DNA from: Bin87 sp963666415
Lineage (GTDB): Bacteria > Chloroflexota > Dehalococcoidia > Lucifugimonadales > UBA3495
Direction: 5' to 3'
DNA: 64,000 bases
Assembly (NCBI GenBank): GCA_963666415.2
Contig: CAXXPD010000003.1
Coordinates: 1,178,001-1,242,000, forward strand
The translations under genes were made by a program, and so were the position numbers. Every line of letters begins with the position of its first letter. The first letter of the stretch is position 1. Below are positions 50,612-58,835 of this stretch, in pieces. The notes beneath the pieces are model-generated. The model saw only the letters and a list, made by a program, of their open reading frames with translations, had not been told where the DNA came from and ran no database searches.

Positions 50612-51961
50612 TCAGACTGCCGCGCCGTCGTATTCCAGAACCTCGGCGCGCTGACGCTGGAAGTGTAGGTAGGCGTTACGGTTCATCGAGGGTCGGAACG
50701 ACGCGATCACCTGACGACCTTTCGCGCCGCCTTCGGCCAGCAAGTCGATGACCGACATCGCCATTATCTTGGCCGGATTCACCACTGCCTGCTCGTAGTT
50801 GGTAATCAGATACTCGTTGCTGTGTCCGGCGCCCTGTGCGCCGCCCGTGTAGGGATGGACCGATGGCAGGATATGGCTAAGGTCGCCCATATCGGTGGAA
50901 CCGCCGCGATTGCGCGATGCGGGCATCATCAGCACCCGATTTTCGCTCAGCAGGTTCGACGAATTCTGACGCATCAACTCCAGCAGGTGTTGGTCATGGC
51001 GCATTGGCAGGTATCCGGGAATGTTGGTGATGGACACTGAGGCCCCAACCGCCATCGCTCCGGACCTGAAACAACGGTCAACGATGTCGGAATTGCGAAC
51101 CACCGCCTCCGGTGTGCCAGACCGCACCCTCCATTCCAGCCTCACGTCGGACGGCACTGAGTTAACCGCCTGACCGCCGGCGGTCATGATGCCGTGAATG
51201 CGCACGGTGTCCTGCTCACGGTACAACTCGCGGTTGGCGTTGATGGCCTGCAGCGCGAAGGTTGCCGCGTTCAGCGCGTTCACGCCCAGGTGCGGCGCGC
51301 TGCCGGCGTGGGAGGCCCGTCCGCTGAAGCGCACGTATTTGACGATATGCCCGTTACTCGTGCCCCCCATGGCGAACGAGTGTGCCCCCATGTCGCTAGC
51401 GGTGTGGCACATCATTGCCATGTCCACATCGTCAAATTCGCCCAGGCGAATCAGCTCCTGCTTGCCCCCCAGGAACTCGATCTTGCCGCTATCCCGTAAT
51501 TCCAGCCGGCGCGCCACTTCGATGAACTCTTCAGCGGGCACCGCAAACGGTACAATCTCGCCGTTCAATTCAGCCAGCACTTCAGGTTGGGTCAGGCCAA
51601 CCAGGGCGCCAATCATCATTCCAATCTGGCAGTGATGGCCGCAGGCGTGGGCGGCGTTGGTGTCGGCGGCGGCGTGGGGATGGCCGTCGACGATCAGGCT
51701 GTCCAGCTCTCCAATGATGGCAACCCGGGGCCCGTTTCCCGCGCCGCCCTTCACCGTACCCTTCAGGCCGGTCAGCGCCAGTCCCGACCGGAACTTGATG
51801 CCAAGTTTGGCGAACTGCTCGGCCACCACCCGCGCGGTCCGGTACTCACTGTAGCCGGGTTCCGGGTTGTTCAGAATGTCTTTCGCGACGGCAATCAGGT
51901 CATCGGAACGCCGGTCGATAGCCTCACAGGCCGCGGCTTTCAGTTCTTCTCGTGTTGGCAT
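50612..51961 (-). CDS. M20D amidohydrolase, AbgB-like, paralogue 1
   Basis: A 449-residue di-metal amidohydrolase. The metal site is AAHACGHHCQIGMM (His pair after Cys), VPAEEFIEVARR (Glu), SGRASHAGSAPHLGVNALNAA (lid), and RNRGGSTDMGDLSHILP. It fits p-aminobenzoyl-glutamate hydrolase/IAA-amino-acid hydrolase-type M20D enzymes. The next upstream gene on this strand (52025-53356) is clearly its paralogue, with the same N-terminus (MPTREELK / MPTKQELK). Confidence 0.9.
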   Translation of the reverse strand: MPTREELKAAACEAIDRRSDDLIAVAKDILNNPEPGYSEYRTARVVAEQFAKLGIKFRSGLALTGLKGTVKGGAGNGPRVAIIGELDSLIVDGHPHAAADTNAAHACGHHCQIGMMIGALVGLTQPEVLAELNGEIVPFAVPAEEFIEVARRLELRDSGKIEFLGGKQELIRLGEFDDVDMAMMCHTASDMGAHSFAMGGTSNGHIVKYVRFSGRASHAGSAPHLGVNALNAATFALQAINANRELYREQDTVRIHGIMTAGGQAVNSVPSDVRLEWRVRSGTPEAVVRNSDIVDRCFRSGAMAVGASVSITNIPGYLPMRHDQHLLELMRQNSSNLLSENRVLMMPASRNRGGSTDMGDLSHILPSVHPYTGGAQGAGHSNEYLITNYEQAVVNPAKIMAMSVIDLLAEGGAKGRQVIASFRPSMNRNAYLHFQRQRAEVLEYDGAAV

Positions 51962-52024
51962 TGGTGTGGGCCTGCAGGTCGAGTGTTATCGGCGGTGGTA
52001 ATAGCGGCGGACTATGGCGGCACG

Positions 52025-53356
52025 CTAGGCGTCGAAGAAGGTTTCCTCGGATGCCATCGACCGCATGAATTTCACGTATTCGCGAGAGGTCATTTCCGGG
52101 CGGTGGTTGGCAATAACCTGACGGGCTTCAGTGGCTCCATCGGCCAGCAGGTCGATCACGGTCGCAGCCATGGACTTGGCGGCGGTGATGACGGCCAGCT
52201 GGTAATCCTGGACCACGTAGTCCGCCCCGTGGCCGAGGCCGGTGGCGCCGCCAACGTAGGGGTGGATCACCGGCATCAGGTGGCTTACGTCCCCCATGTC
52301 GGTGCTGCCGGTGCGGTGTTGGATTTTAGCCACGTTCTCGGAGCCAACCAGGGTGTTGGCGTTGGCCTCGAAAATGCCCGCCATCTTCTGATTCTGCATC
52401 AACGGCAGGTAGCCGGGGATGGTCTGGATATTTACCGTTGCACCCAGGGCCATTGCGCCAGCACGCAACGCACGGTCCACCTTGCGATTGGTGTCCGTGA
52501 TTGCTTCCCGCGTGCGACCGCGCACGAAGGTCTCCATCCGCACATCCGCGGGAACCGCGCTAACGGCCTCTCCGCCCTTGGTGATGATGGGATGCACCCG
52601 CACGGTATCGCTATCCAGAAAGGTCTCCCGGTTAAAGTGGATGGCCGTTAGCGCCAGCGTCGCTGCGTTCAGCGCGTTGATGCCCAGGTGCGGCGACCCG
52701 CCGGCGTGGGCGCCCTTGCCAATGAACTGGATTTTCTTGGCCAGTGTGCCGTTGCTCGTGCCGCTGATGCACAACTGCTTTTCGGCGGGTGTGCTGGTGG
52801 TATGCACCATCATGGCCAGGTGAACGTCGTCGAACTCACCCAGCCGGATGAACTCCGGTTTGCCGCCCAGAAATTCAATCTGACCGGCCCGCCGCAGCCC
52901 GTCCCGGTACTCAATCTCGATGTATTCCTCGGCCGGCATCGCGATGGGGATGATGCGCCCGCTCAGGTTAGGCAACACGTCCGCGTGCATCAGACCCATG
53001 GTTGCGCCCAGCATCATCCCGATCTGACAGTGGTGGCCGCAGGCGTGGGCGGCGCCGGTGGCCGAGTTGGCATGGGGATGCTCGTTGACGATCAGGCTGT
53101 CCAGCTCGCCCAGGATGGCCATGGTCGGGCCATCGGTGCCGCCGATTATCTCGCCGCGCAACCCCGTCATGCCCAGGCCGCTGCGGAAGGGAACGCCCAT
53201 CTGCGCAAACTTTTCGCCCACCAGCGCCGCCGTTTTGAACTCGCGAAACCCCGGCTCCGGATTGGCCAGAATCTGCTTCGACAAGTTGATCAACTCGTCG
53301 GCGCGCTGGTCAATCTCGGTAAAGGCCTTGTCCTTCAATTCCTGCTTGGTAGGCAT
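52025..53356 (-). CDS. M20D amidohydrolase, AbgB-like, paralogue 2
   Basis: A 443-residue paralogue. The start is ATG 53356 (MPTKQELKDKAFTEID), with a GGAG about 8 bases upstream. Metal-site motifs are AAHACGHHCQIGMM, MPAEEYIEIEYR, GKGAHAGGSPHLGINALNAA and GSTDMGDVSHLMP. Sequence between the two copies is divergent enough for an old duplication. The tandem pair probably hydrolyses related N-acyl or peptide-like compounds. It has no other neighbours on its strand and is followed upstream by IS66 copy B. Confidence 0.9.
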   Translation of the reverse strand: MPTKQELKDKAFTEIDQRADELINLSKQILANPEPGFREFKTAALVGEKFAQMGVPFRSGLGMTGLRGEIIGGTDGPTMAILGELDSLIVNEHPHANSATGAAHACGHHCQIGMMLGATMGLMHADVLPNLSGRIIPIAMPAEEYIEIEYRDGLRRAGQIEFLGGKPEFIRLGEFDDVHLAMMVHTTSTPAEKQLCISGTSNGTLAKKIQFIGKGAHAGGSPHLGINALNAATLALTAIHFNRETFLDSDTVRVHPIITKGGEAVSAVPADVRMETFVRGRTREAITDTNRKVDRALRAGAMALGATVNIQTIPGYLPLMQNQKMAGIFEANANTLVGSENVAKIQHRTGSTDMGDVSHLMPVIHPYVGGATGLGHGADYVVQDYQLAVITAAKSMAATVIDLLADGATEARQVIANHRPEMTSREYVKFMRSMASEETFFDA

Positions 53357-53443
53357 CCCATCACTCCGGGGCGCGTTACGCACTAATGGCGGCGCGATGA
53401 TGGTAGCACACCATGCGGACGTTGCCTACTGAACCGGCGGCTC

Positions 53444-54875
53444 GTAACAGTTCAGACTTGGTGAGGTGAATTGGCCGAAGGCGGGTTGCCGAACGCTGGC
53501 ACGGGTGGCGGTGGTTATGTCATATACAGGGCATGGATACTGAAGTGGACCTGACCACCGTCGACCGCGCTGTCCTCATTGCCATCATCGCCGAGTTACA
53601 GGCGGTGATTGAGCGGTTGCAGCGGCGGATTGCCGAACTGGAAGGCCAGGCGAAACCGGGCGGCCCGCTCCGAATGCCCGGCCTCAAGGCGAAATCGGGC
53701 CGGAAGCCCCCCGCGCAGCCGGGGCCCCGCAAGCAGCGACGCCACGGCTTCGCCCGCCCGCGCATGACACCGACCCACCGGGTGGAGCACGTGATGGAGA
53801 ACTGTCCCGATTGCGGCGCCCACCGGTCCGGCGGCTGGATCCAGCGCACTCGGGAGGTCATCGAGCTGCCGGTGGTTCCCGCGCAAGTCACCGAGCACGT
53901 CTACATTGCTCGGACTTGCCCGGCCTGCCGACGGCGCTGCACACCTCCGGCGGAACTGGGCGGCGTGGTCTTGGGTCAGCAGCGCCTCGGCGTCAACCTG
54001 CTCAGCCTGATCGCCACGCTGCGGGAAGAGGGGCGGCTGCCCATCCGCAGCGTCCAGTGGTATCTGGACACCGTGCACCAGTTGCGCCTCAGCGTGGGGG
54101 CCATCGTGAGCGCCATCCATCGCACGGCGCAGCGGGCCCAACCGGCAGTGGCCGCGATCCTGGACCGCATCCGCGCCAGCCCAGTGGTCCACGCCGACGA
54201 AACCGGCTGGCGTCAGAGCGGGGCCAACGGCTACGTGTGGACTTTCAGCACCCCCACCGAACGCTACTTCCTGCGGCGGGGTCGGGGCAAAACAGTCGTG
54301 GACGAGGCGCTGAGCGATGCTTTCTCCAGAGTATTGGTCAGCGATTTCTACGCCGCCTACCACCATTATGACGGCCCCAAGCAGCGGTGCTGGGCCCACC
54401 TGCTGCGGGACATCCACGACCAGCGCACCCGCTACCCCGATGCTGCGCCACTGGCCAGGTGGGCCGACGCCGTCCACGGGATTTACGACCGGGCCAAAGC
54501 CTTCACTCATCCCCAGGCCAAGCGGCGGCGCACCGCCCAACTGGCCCTGGAACGACAACTGCTGGCCCTCGGCCAGCCTTTCCGGCACGACCCGTCGGCA
54601 ACCCAGGCCAAGCTGTGCCGACGCATCGAGCGCCACATCAAGGAACTCTTCGTATTCGTGGCCGAACCGGACGTGCCTTCAGACAACAACGCCGCCGAAC
54701 GCAGCCTGCGCCATCTGGTCATCAGCCGCAAGATCAGCGGCGGCACCCGCTCGGAGCAGGGCACCGAGCGCAAGATGACGCTGGCATCCATCTTCGGCAC
54801 CTGGCGCGCCCAAGGTCTAAATCCTCTCGCCGCCTGCCGTCAGCTGCTCGTTTCCCCTCTACTCTGAACTGTTAC
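53444..54875 (+). mobile_element. IS66-family element copy B, 1432 bp, inverted relative to copy A
   Basis: Same ends as copy A (GTAACAGTTCAGAC on the left, reversed GTAACAGTTCAGAG on the right). GGCGGCTC is duplicated at 53436-53443 and 54876-54883. The length is identical to copy A. The target lies at the left edge of palindromic repeat copy 5. Confidence 0.92.
53533..54867 (+). CDS. IS66-family transposase (copy B)
   Basis: 444 residues, almost identical to copy A, with the same zinc finger and DDE residues (HADETGWRQSG, VLVSDFYAAYHHYDG, SDNNAAERSL). The four noticed differences are listed under copy A; none touches a catalytic residue. Confidence 0.92.
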   Translation: MDTEVDLTTVDRAVLIAIIAELQAVIERLQRRIAELEGQAKPGGPLRMPGLKAKSGRKPPAQPGPRKQRRHGFARPRMTPTHRVEHVMENCPDCGAHRSGGWIQRTREVIELPVVPAQVTEHVYIARTCPACRRRCTPPAELGGVVLGQQRLGVNLLSLIATLREEGRLPIRSVQWYLDTVHQLRLSVGAIVSAIHRTAQRAQPAVAAILDRIRASPVVHADETGWRQSGANGYVWTFSTPTERYFLRRGRGKTVVDEALSDAFSRVLVSDFYAAYHHYDGPKQRCWAHLLRDIHDQRTRYPDAAPLARWADAVHGIYDRAKAFTHPQAKRRRTAQLALERQLLALGQPFRHDPSATQAKLCRRIERHIKELFVFVAEPDVPSDNNAAERSLRHLVISRKISGGTRSEQGTERKMTLASIFGTWRAQGLNPLAACRQLLVSPLL

Positions 54876-54880
54876 GGCGG

Positions 54881-55024
54881 CTCACGCACACCTACTCTGT
54901 CATTGGGAGCGTAGCGCGGCAATCTCGTCGCCGTAGCAACGGCGGTTCGCCGACGCGCGTTCAACCTCGTCGCGATTGCCACGTCGCTATGCTCCTCGCA
55001 ATGACAATGCGGGTACGCGTGAGC
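54881..55024. repeat. Palindromic MITE-like repeat, copy 5 (short form)
   Basis: From CTCACGCACACCTACTCTGT to AATGCGGGTACGCGTGAGC. The left TSD copy of IS66-B overlaps its outer edge. The right arm has GTCGCTATGCTCCTCGCAAT, the short version. It fills the gap before the glycerate kinase gene. Confidence 0.8.
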
Positions 55025-55083
55025 AACCGGCGGGCGTTGCCAGTGGCACATCCGGCCCTCCGTTTGCCACCAAACGCCTGCGG

Positions 55084-55089
55084 TATAAT
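55084..55089 (+). promoter_or_regulatory. -10 box (TATAAT), leaderless start of glycerate kinase
   Basis: A perfect TATAAT ends 6 bases before the ATG at 55096, so transcription should start at or next to the A of the start codon. No Shine-Dalgarno can fit. Confidence 0.55.
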
Positions 55090-55095
55090 CGGGTT

Positions 55096-56247
55096 ATGCC
55101 GCTCCGAGTCGTCATCGCCCCCCAGGCCTTCAAGCAGAGCATCGGCGCTCGCGATGCTGCCCTCGCCATCCAGCGGGGTGTGTTGCGCGCCATCCCCGAC
55201 GCCGAAACCACGCTGATCCCGGTCGCCGACGGCGGCGACGGCACACTGGCTGCGCTCATCGAAACCACCGGCGGTCGTTTCTTCGATGCCCCGGTTACCG
55301 GCCCGTTGAGAGAACACCGCACCGCGCAGTGGGGCGTCATGGGCGACGGGCGCACCGCCGTCATCGAGATGGCCTTGGCCTCCGGTTTGGCCCTCGTGCC
55401 CGACGACCGCCGCAATCCCCGCACTACCACCACCTTCGGCACTGGCGAGCTAATGCGCGCCGCGCTGGACGGCGGCTTCAATCGCATCATCGTGGGTCTG
55501 GGCGGCAGCGCCACCAACGACGGTGGCACCGGCATGGCAGCGGCTCTGGGCGCGCGTTTCCTGGACGCCAGCGGCGCCGAGTTACCACCCGGCGGCGCGG
55601 CGCTATCCGGTCTGAATCGCATCGACACCACCGGCCTGCATTCCGGTCTGGTCGACGCCACCATTATCGGCGCTACCGACGTTACCAACCCACTGTGCGG
55701 CGACACCGGAGCGTCCGCCATCTTCGGACCACAGAAGGGAGCCACTCCCGTAATCGTCGTCGAACTCGACCAGTGCCTGGCCAACCTGGCGCGCGTGATA
55801 GCGTCCGACCTGGGCGTGGATGTGTTGCATACTGCCGGGTCGGGCGCCGCCGGCGGCCTGGGAGCCGGCCTGATTGCCTTCACCAACGCCGAATTGCGCT
55901 CCGGCATCGATATGGTGTGCGACGTGCTGGACTTCGATAGCCACGCCGCCACCGCCGATCTGGTAATCACCGGCGAGGGCCGCGCCGACCGCTCCACCGC
56001 CTTCGACAAGGCCCCGGTGGGCATCGCCCGCCGCAGCCGGGCGTTCGGCGTCCCTACCCTGCTCCTGGCCGGCGGTTTGGGATCCGGCTATGACGTGCTG
56101 TATGACCACGGCATCGACGCGATCATTTCCATCGCCGAAGAACCGACCGATCTGGCATCCAGTCTCGCACAGGGGGCGGAATTGCTGGAGCGCGCCGCCG
56201 AACGGGCCTTGCGCCTCTACAACCTCGGTAAAAACGCGCAGCACTGA
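55096..56247 (+). CDS. Glycerate kinase (GK-I/GarK-type)
   Basis: 383 residues starting MPLRVVIAPQAFKQSIGARDAALAIQRG. The family pattern includes IPVADGGDGTLAALIE, GLALVPDDRRNPRTTTTFGTGELM, IIVGLGGSATNDGGTGMAAALG, GATDVTNPLCGDTGASAIFGPQKGA and the late DLVITGEGRADRSTAFDKAPVGIARR. It phosphorylates D-glycerate to 2- or 3-phosphoglycerate. The open frame upstream of 55096 is only repeat sequence. Leaderless promoter just upstream. Confidence 0.92.
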   Translation: MPLRVVIAPQAFKQSIGARDAALAIQRGVLRAIPDAETTLIPVADGGDGTLAALIETTGGRFFDAPVTGPLREHRTAQWGVMGDGRTAVIEMALASGLALVPDDRRNPRTTTTFGTGELMRAALDGGFNRIIVGLGGSATNDGGTGMAAALGARFLDASGAELPPGGAALSGLNRIDTTGLHSGLVDATIIGATDVTNPLCGDTGASAIFGPQKGATPVIVVELDQCLANLARVIASDLGVDVLHTAGSGAAGGLGAGLIAFTNAELRSGIDMVCDVLDFDSHAATADLVITGEGRADRSTAFDKAPVGIARRSRAFGVPTLLLAGGLGSGYDVLYDHGIDAIISIAEEPTDLASSLAQGAELLERAAERALRLYNLGKNAQH

Positions 56248-56263
56248 CGCATTGGGCACGGGA

Positions 56264-56710
56264 ATGTTCACCCTGGAGAGCGTCCAATGGTTGCCTCGCC
56301 AGCCCGATGAAATCTTTGATTTTTACGCCGACGCGTTCAACCTGGAGCTGCTCACGCCGTCGTTGCTCCATTTTCGCGTGCTCACCCAGGCCCCAATCAC
56401 AATGGTTGCCGGGATCGAAATCGACTACCGGCTGCGATTGCACGGCTTCCCCATGTCCTGGCGCAGTCGCATCACCCAATGGGACCCACCCCACTCCTTC
56501 GTGGATGAGCAAATCAGCGGCCCATACCGCTACTGGCATCACCTGCACACCTTCACGCCCGACCGTGGCGGGACGCTGGTGCGCGACGTTGTGGAATACT
56601 CTGTACTCGGCGGCTGGCTAACCGACCGCCTGCTGGTGCGCCGCGACCTGAACCGGATTTTCTCCTATCGTCAGGAACGATTGGCCGAGATATTCGGCGG
56701 CAATGTATAG
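56264..56710 (+). CDS. SRPBCC-fold protein (START-like ligand-binding)
   Basis: 148 residues starting MFTLESVQWLPRQPDEIFDFYADAFNLELLTP, the typical SRPBCC opening. The later part reads ITQWDPPHSFVDEQISGPYRYWHHLHTF and VRDVVEYSVLGGW, a known cluster in this family. It may bind or cyclise a small hydrophobic ligand. The start 17 bp after the glycerate kinase stop suggests co-transcription. Confidence 0.85.
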   Translation: MFTLESVQWLPRQPDEIFDFYADAFNLELLTPSLLHFRVLTQAPITMVAGIEIDYRLRLHGFPMSWRSRITQWDPPHSFVDEQISGPYRYWHHLHTFTPDRGGTLVRDVVEYSVLGGWLTDRLLVRRDLNRIFSYRQERLAEIFGGNV

Positions 56711-56711
56711 A

Positions 56712-57226
56712 CCCAGGCGCGTCACTCGTACCCACATTAATCTGTCATTGCGAGGAGCGCCCGCTGATCCCGAGCTCGTCGAGGGACGTGGCAATCTCGA
56801 TGAGGTCGAAGACGCTTCGGCGAACCACCGTTGCTACGGCGACGAGATTGCCACGCTACGTTCGCAATGACAAAGTCGGTACGCATGAGACCCAGGCGCG
56901 TCGCTCGTATCCACATTAATCTGTCATTGCGAGGAGCGCCCGCTGATCCCGAGCTCGTCGAGGGACGTGCAATCTCGATGAGGTCGAAGACACTTCGGCG
57001 AACCACCGTTGCTACGGCGACGAGATTGCCGCGCTGCGCCCCCAATGACAAAGTCGGTACGCATGAGACCCAGGCGCGTCACTCGTATCCACATTAATCT
57101 GTCATTGCGAGGAGCATAGCGACGTGGCAATCTCGATGGGGTCGAAGACACTTCGGCGAACCACCGTTGCTACGGCGACGAGATTGCCACGCTGCGCTCG
57201 CAATGACAAAGTCGGTACGCATGAGA
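56712..57226. repeat. Three tandem units of the palindromic MITE-like repeat (copies 6-8)
   Basis: Units begin with CCCAGGCGCGTC at 56712, 56891 and 57069 and are 179, 178 and 158 bp. The third lacks the insert CCCGCTGATCCCGAGCTCG and neighbours in its left arm. Each includes a unique-to-this-array spacer (CCCAGGCGCGTCACTCGTA). The array fills the 569-bp gap between the SRPBCC and HEPN genes. Confidence 0.88.
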
Positions 57227-57279
57227 CCCAGGTGTAGGTTGACGTTTGGCCCCGGGCGACGTTCAACCACGCCAGCTGT

Positions 57280-57681
57280 TCAGTTGATGCGCTGCGCCAC
57301 GAAGTCGACCACGATGCCGGCCAATTCCATCGCGCGCTCGGCGTCCACATCGTCAAACGCCTCGGCTGGTATGCCGCTCGGCAGGAACGCCGGATAGCGC
57401 GTAATGTCGTAGTACTTGTCCAGTTGGCGCGCTTCAGCCTTGATGGTGTCGAAAAACATCTCGAAAATCTTGGCGTCTTCGCACAGGTCGATTAGAGAGG
57501 TGCCCCACACGTCCTCGGCGCCCCGCCGATACAGGTACGCCTTCACCGCTTTCTCAGCGGCCTGCTGACACAGGAAACAGGCCACGTTGAACCGCTCGCC
57601 CTGCCGGTTGAAACTGGCATCTTCCAGGTCGCGCTCCGCCTGCCGGAACCAGCGCTGGCCTTCCGCAGCAAAATCAGGCAT
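57280..57681 (-). CDS. HEPN domain protein lacking the catalytic histidine
   Basis: A 133-residue HEPN protein. Helical FNVACFLCQQAAEKAVKAYL is the family core helix, followed by a second helix set with DDVDAERAMELAGIVVDFV. Canonical HEPN RNases carry RX4-6H; this protein contains no histidine at all, and the usual HdLeeL position reads TSLIDL. It starts 8 bases inside the preceding MNT-like gene (ATGCCTGA overlap), so the two are coupled. Confidence 0.82.
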   Translation of the reverse strand: MPDFAAEGQRWFRQAERDLEDASFNRQGERFNVACFLCQQAAEKAVKAYLYRRGAEDVWGTSLIDLCEDAKIFEMFFDTIKAEARQLDKYYDITRYPAFLPSGIPAEAFDDVDAERAMELAGIVVDFVAQRIN

Positions 57682-58015
57682 CAAAAACCACCCTTCCTTG
57701 TGTGCAGGCCCGATACAGCGCCGGCAGCGTGTCTTTCAACTCGTCGAACTCCTCTGGAGTGTAAACCTGAGCCGTCATCCCCACCTGTGAGCCAATGTGA
57801 TAGGAGAAGAAATCGGCCCGGCGGCCAAAGGGACGGTCGGTCTCGTGCACAAAAACAAAATCGATGCTGCTGCTGGGCGAATAGTCCTCGCTGACCATGT
57901 CGCCGATGAGAATGGCCTTGTGGATTCCCAAAATGGGGAACACCTCGATCATGTTGGCCAATTCCTGCTCCAGCATCTGGCGCCGAAATTGTAAAAACCC
58001 GACTCGCATTGGCAT
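57674..58015 (-). CDS. MNT-type nucleotidyltransferase-like protein, degenerate active site
   Basis: 113 residues. The position of the GSx10DxD motif reads G-D-x10-S-I-D (LIGDMVSEDYSPSSSIDFVFV): Ser has become Asp and the first Asp has become Ser. The rest fits the minimal nucleotidyltransferase (YTPEEFDELKDTLPAL). The pair with the HEPN gene resembles an MNT-HEPN toxin-antitoxin system in which both partners have lost classical residues. It starts 5 bp after the lutC stop, so it is at the tail of the lut operon. Confidence 0.78.
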   Translation of the reverse strand: MPMRVGFLQFRRQMLEQELANMIEVFPILGIHKAILIGDMVSEDYSPSSSIDFVFVHETDRPFGRRADFFSYHIGSQVGMTAQVYTPEEFDELKDTLPALYRACTQGRVVFDA

Positions 58016-58020
58016 CGCCG

Positions 58021-58779
58021 TTACTCCTTGTCCGCCTGCTCCGTGTCCAGTAATACCAGGTGAACTTCTCGCGGCCCGTGCACGCCCACGACAATGGTCG
58101 ATTCAATGTCCGCCGTCCGGCTCGGCCCGGTGATGAAATTCAGATAACTGCCCATCTCGCCCTCGTTGCCGTGATACTCCAGGCGTCGCAGCGCGAACAG
58201 GTCGTCCAGCGTGCCCAGCACATCCTGGGGTCTGACGATGGCGACGTGCACCGGCGGCACCACTGACACCAGCCGGCTCAACCCCCGGCGAGGCAGCACG
58301 ATCACCGATCCGGTTTCAGCGATGGCGTAGTCGGCCCCGGTGATGCCCATGCCAGTTTCGGACAGACGCCGGCGCACTGAATCGCGGTCTGACTCAGACG
58401 GATACACCGCCGGCCAGCACAACACCCCGACGCCGGCCAACGCGCCGTCAACCGGCACGCTGTCAAACACCGATTGCTCCGAGCGCGCGGCCGAGTCGAT
58501 CCCGAGACTTTGTGCCAACGACACAACATAATCCACCGCATCTTCCCCGCCAGCGGCTCGCCGGACATTCCAGCCCTGCAGCTCGGCGGTGGTCGCCAAA
58601 CCATCCATCAGCGCCGGCAATTCTTCGGCGATGCGCTGGCGAATCTCAACAGCCTGCGATTCCAGGGCCGCGACATCCTCGGTGAGATGCAGATAAGGAG
58701 TCTCCGGCGGCACTGCCTCACGCCCCAGCGCATCGCGCACTGACGCCAGAAATTCAGCAGTTGGGATACCCAATGACAT
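58021..58779 (-). CDS. lutC: LUD-domain protein LutC
   Basis: 252 residues, ATG 58779 (MSLGIPTAEFLASVRDALG); TTG 58800 is an in-frame alternative. The LUD signature appears as MGITGADYAIAETGSVIVL, then SRLVSVVPPVHVAIVRPQDV and GSYLNFITGPSRTADIES. LutC works with LutA and LutB in L-lactate oxidation to pyruvate. It is the third gene of lutABC. Confidence 0.9.
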   Translation of the reverse strand: MSLGIPTAEFLASVRDALGREAVPPETPYLHLTEDVAALESQAVEIRQRIAEELPALMDGLATTAELQGWNVRRAAGGEDAVDYVVSLAQSLGIDSAARSEQSVFDSVPVDGALAGVGVLCWPAVYPSESDRDSVRRRLSETGMGITGADYAIAETGSVIVLPRRGLSRLVSVVPPVHVAIVRPQDVLGTLDDLFALRRLEYHGNEGEMGSYLNFITGPSRTADIESTIVVGVHGPREVHLVLLDTEQADKE

Positions 58780-58835
58780 TTCAGAATACTCGGAATTCAA
58801 CAGGATGGGATACCGTTACATCGCCCGACTGCCCG

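Noticed and set aside
46529..54875. Composite transposon made of both IS66 copies
   Set aside because: Each copy has its own 8-bp target duplication, so they were separate insertions.
54976..55095. Longer N-terminus of the glycerate kinase
   Set aside because: The upstream 40 codons are repeat copy 5; ATG 55096 fits the family start and the -10 box.
56712..57226. CRISPR array
   Set aside because: Repeats of ~180 bp are tandem palindromic elements without short direct repeats and unique spacers, and no cas genes are present.
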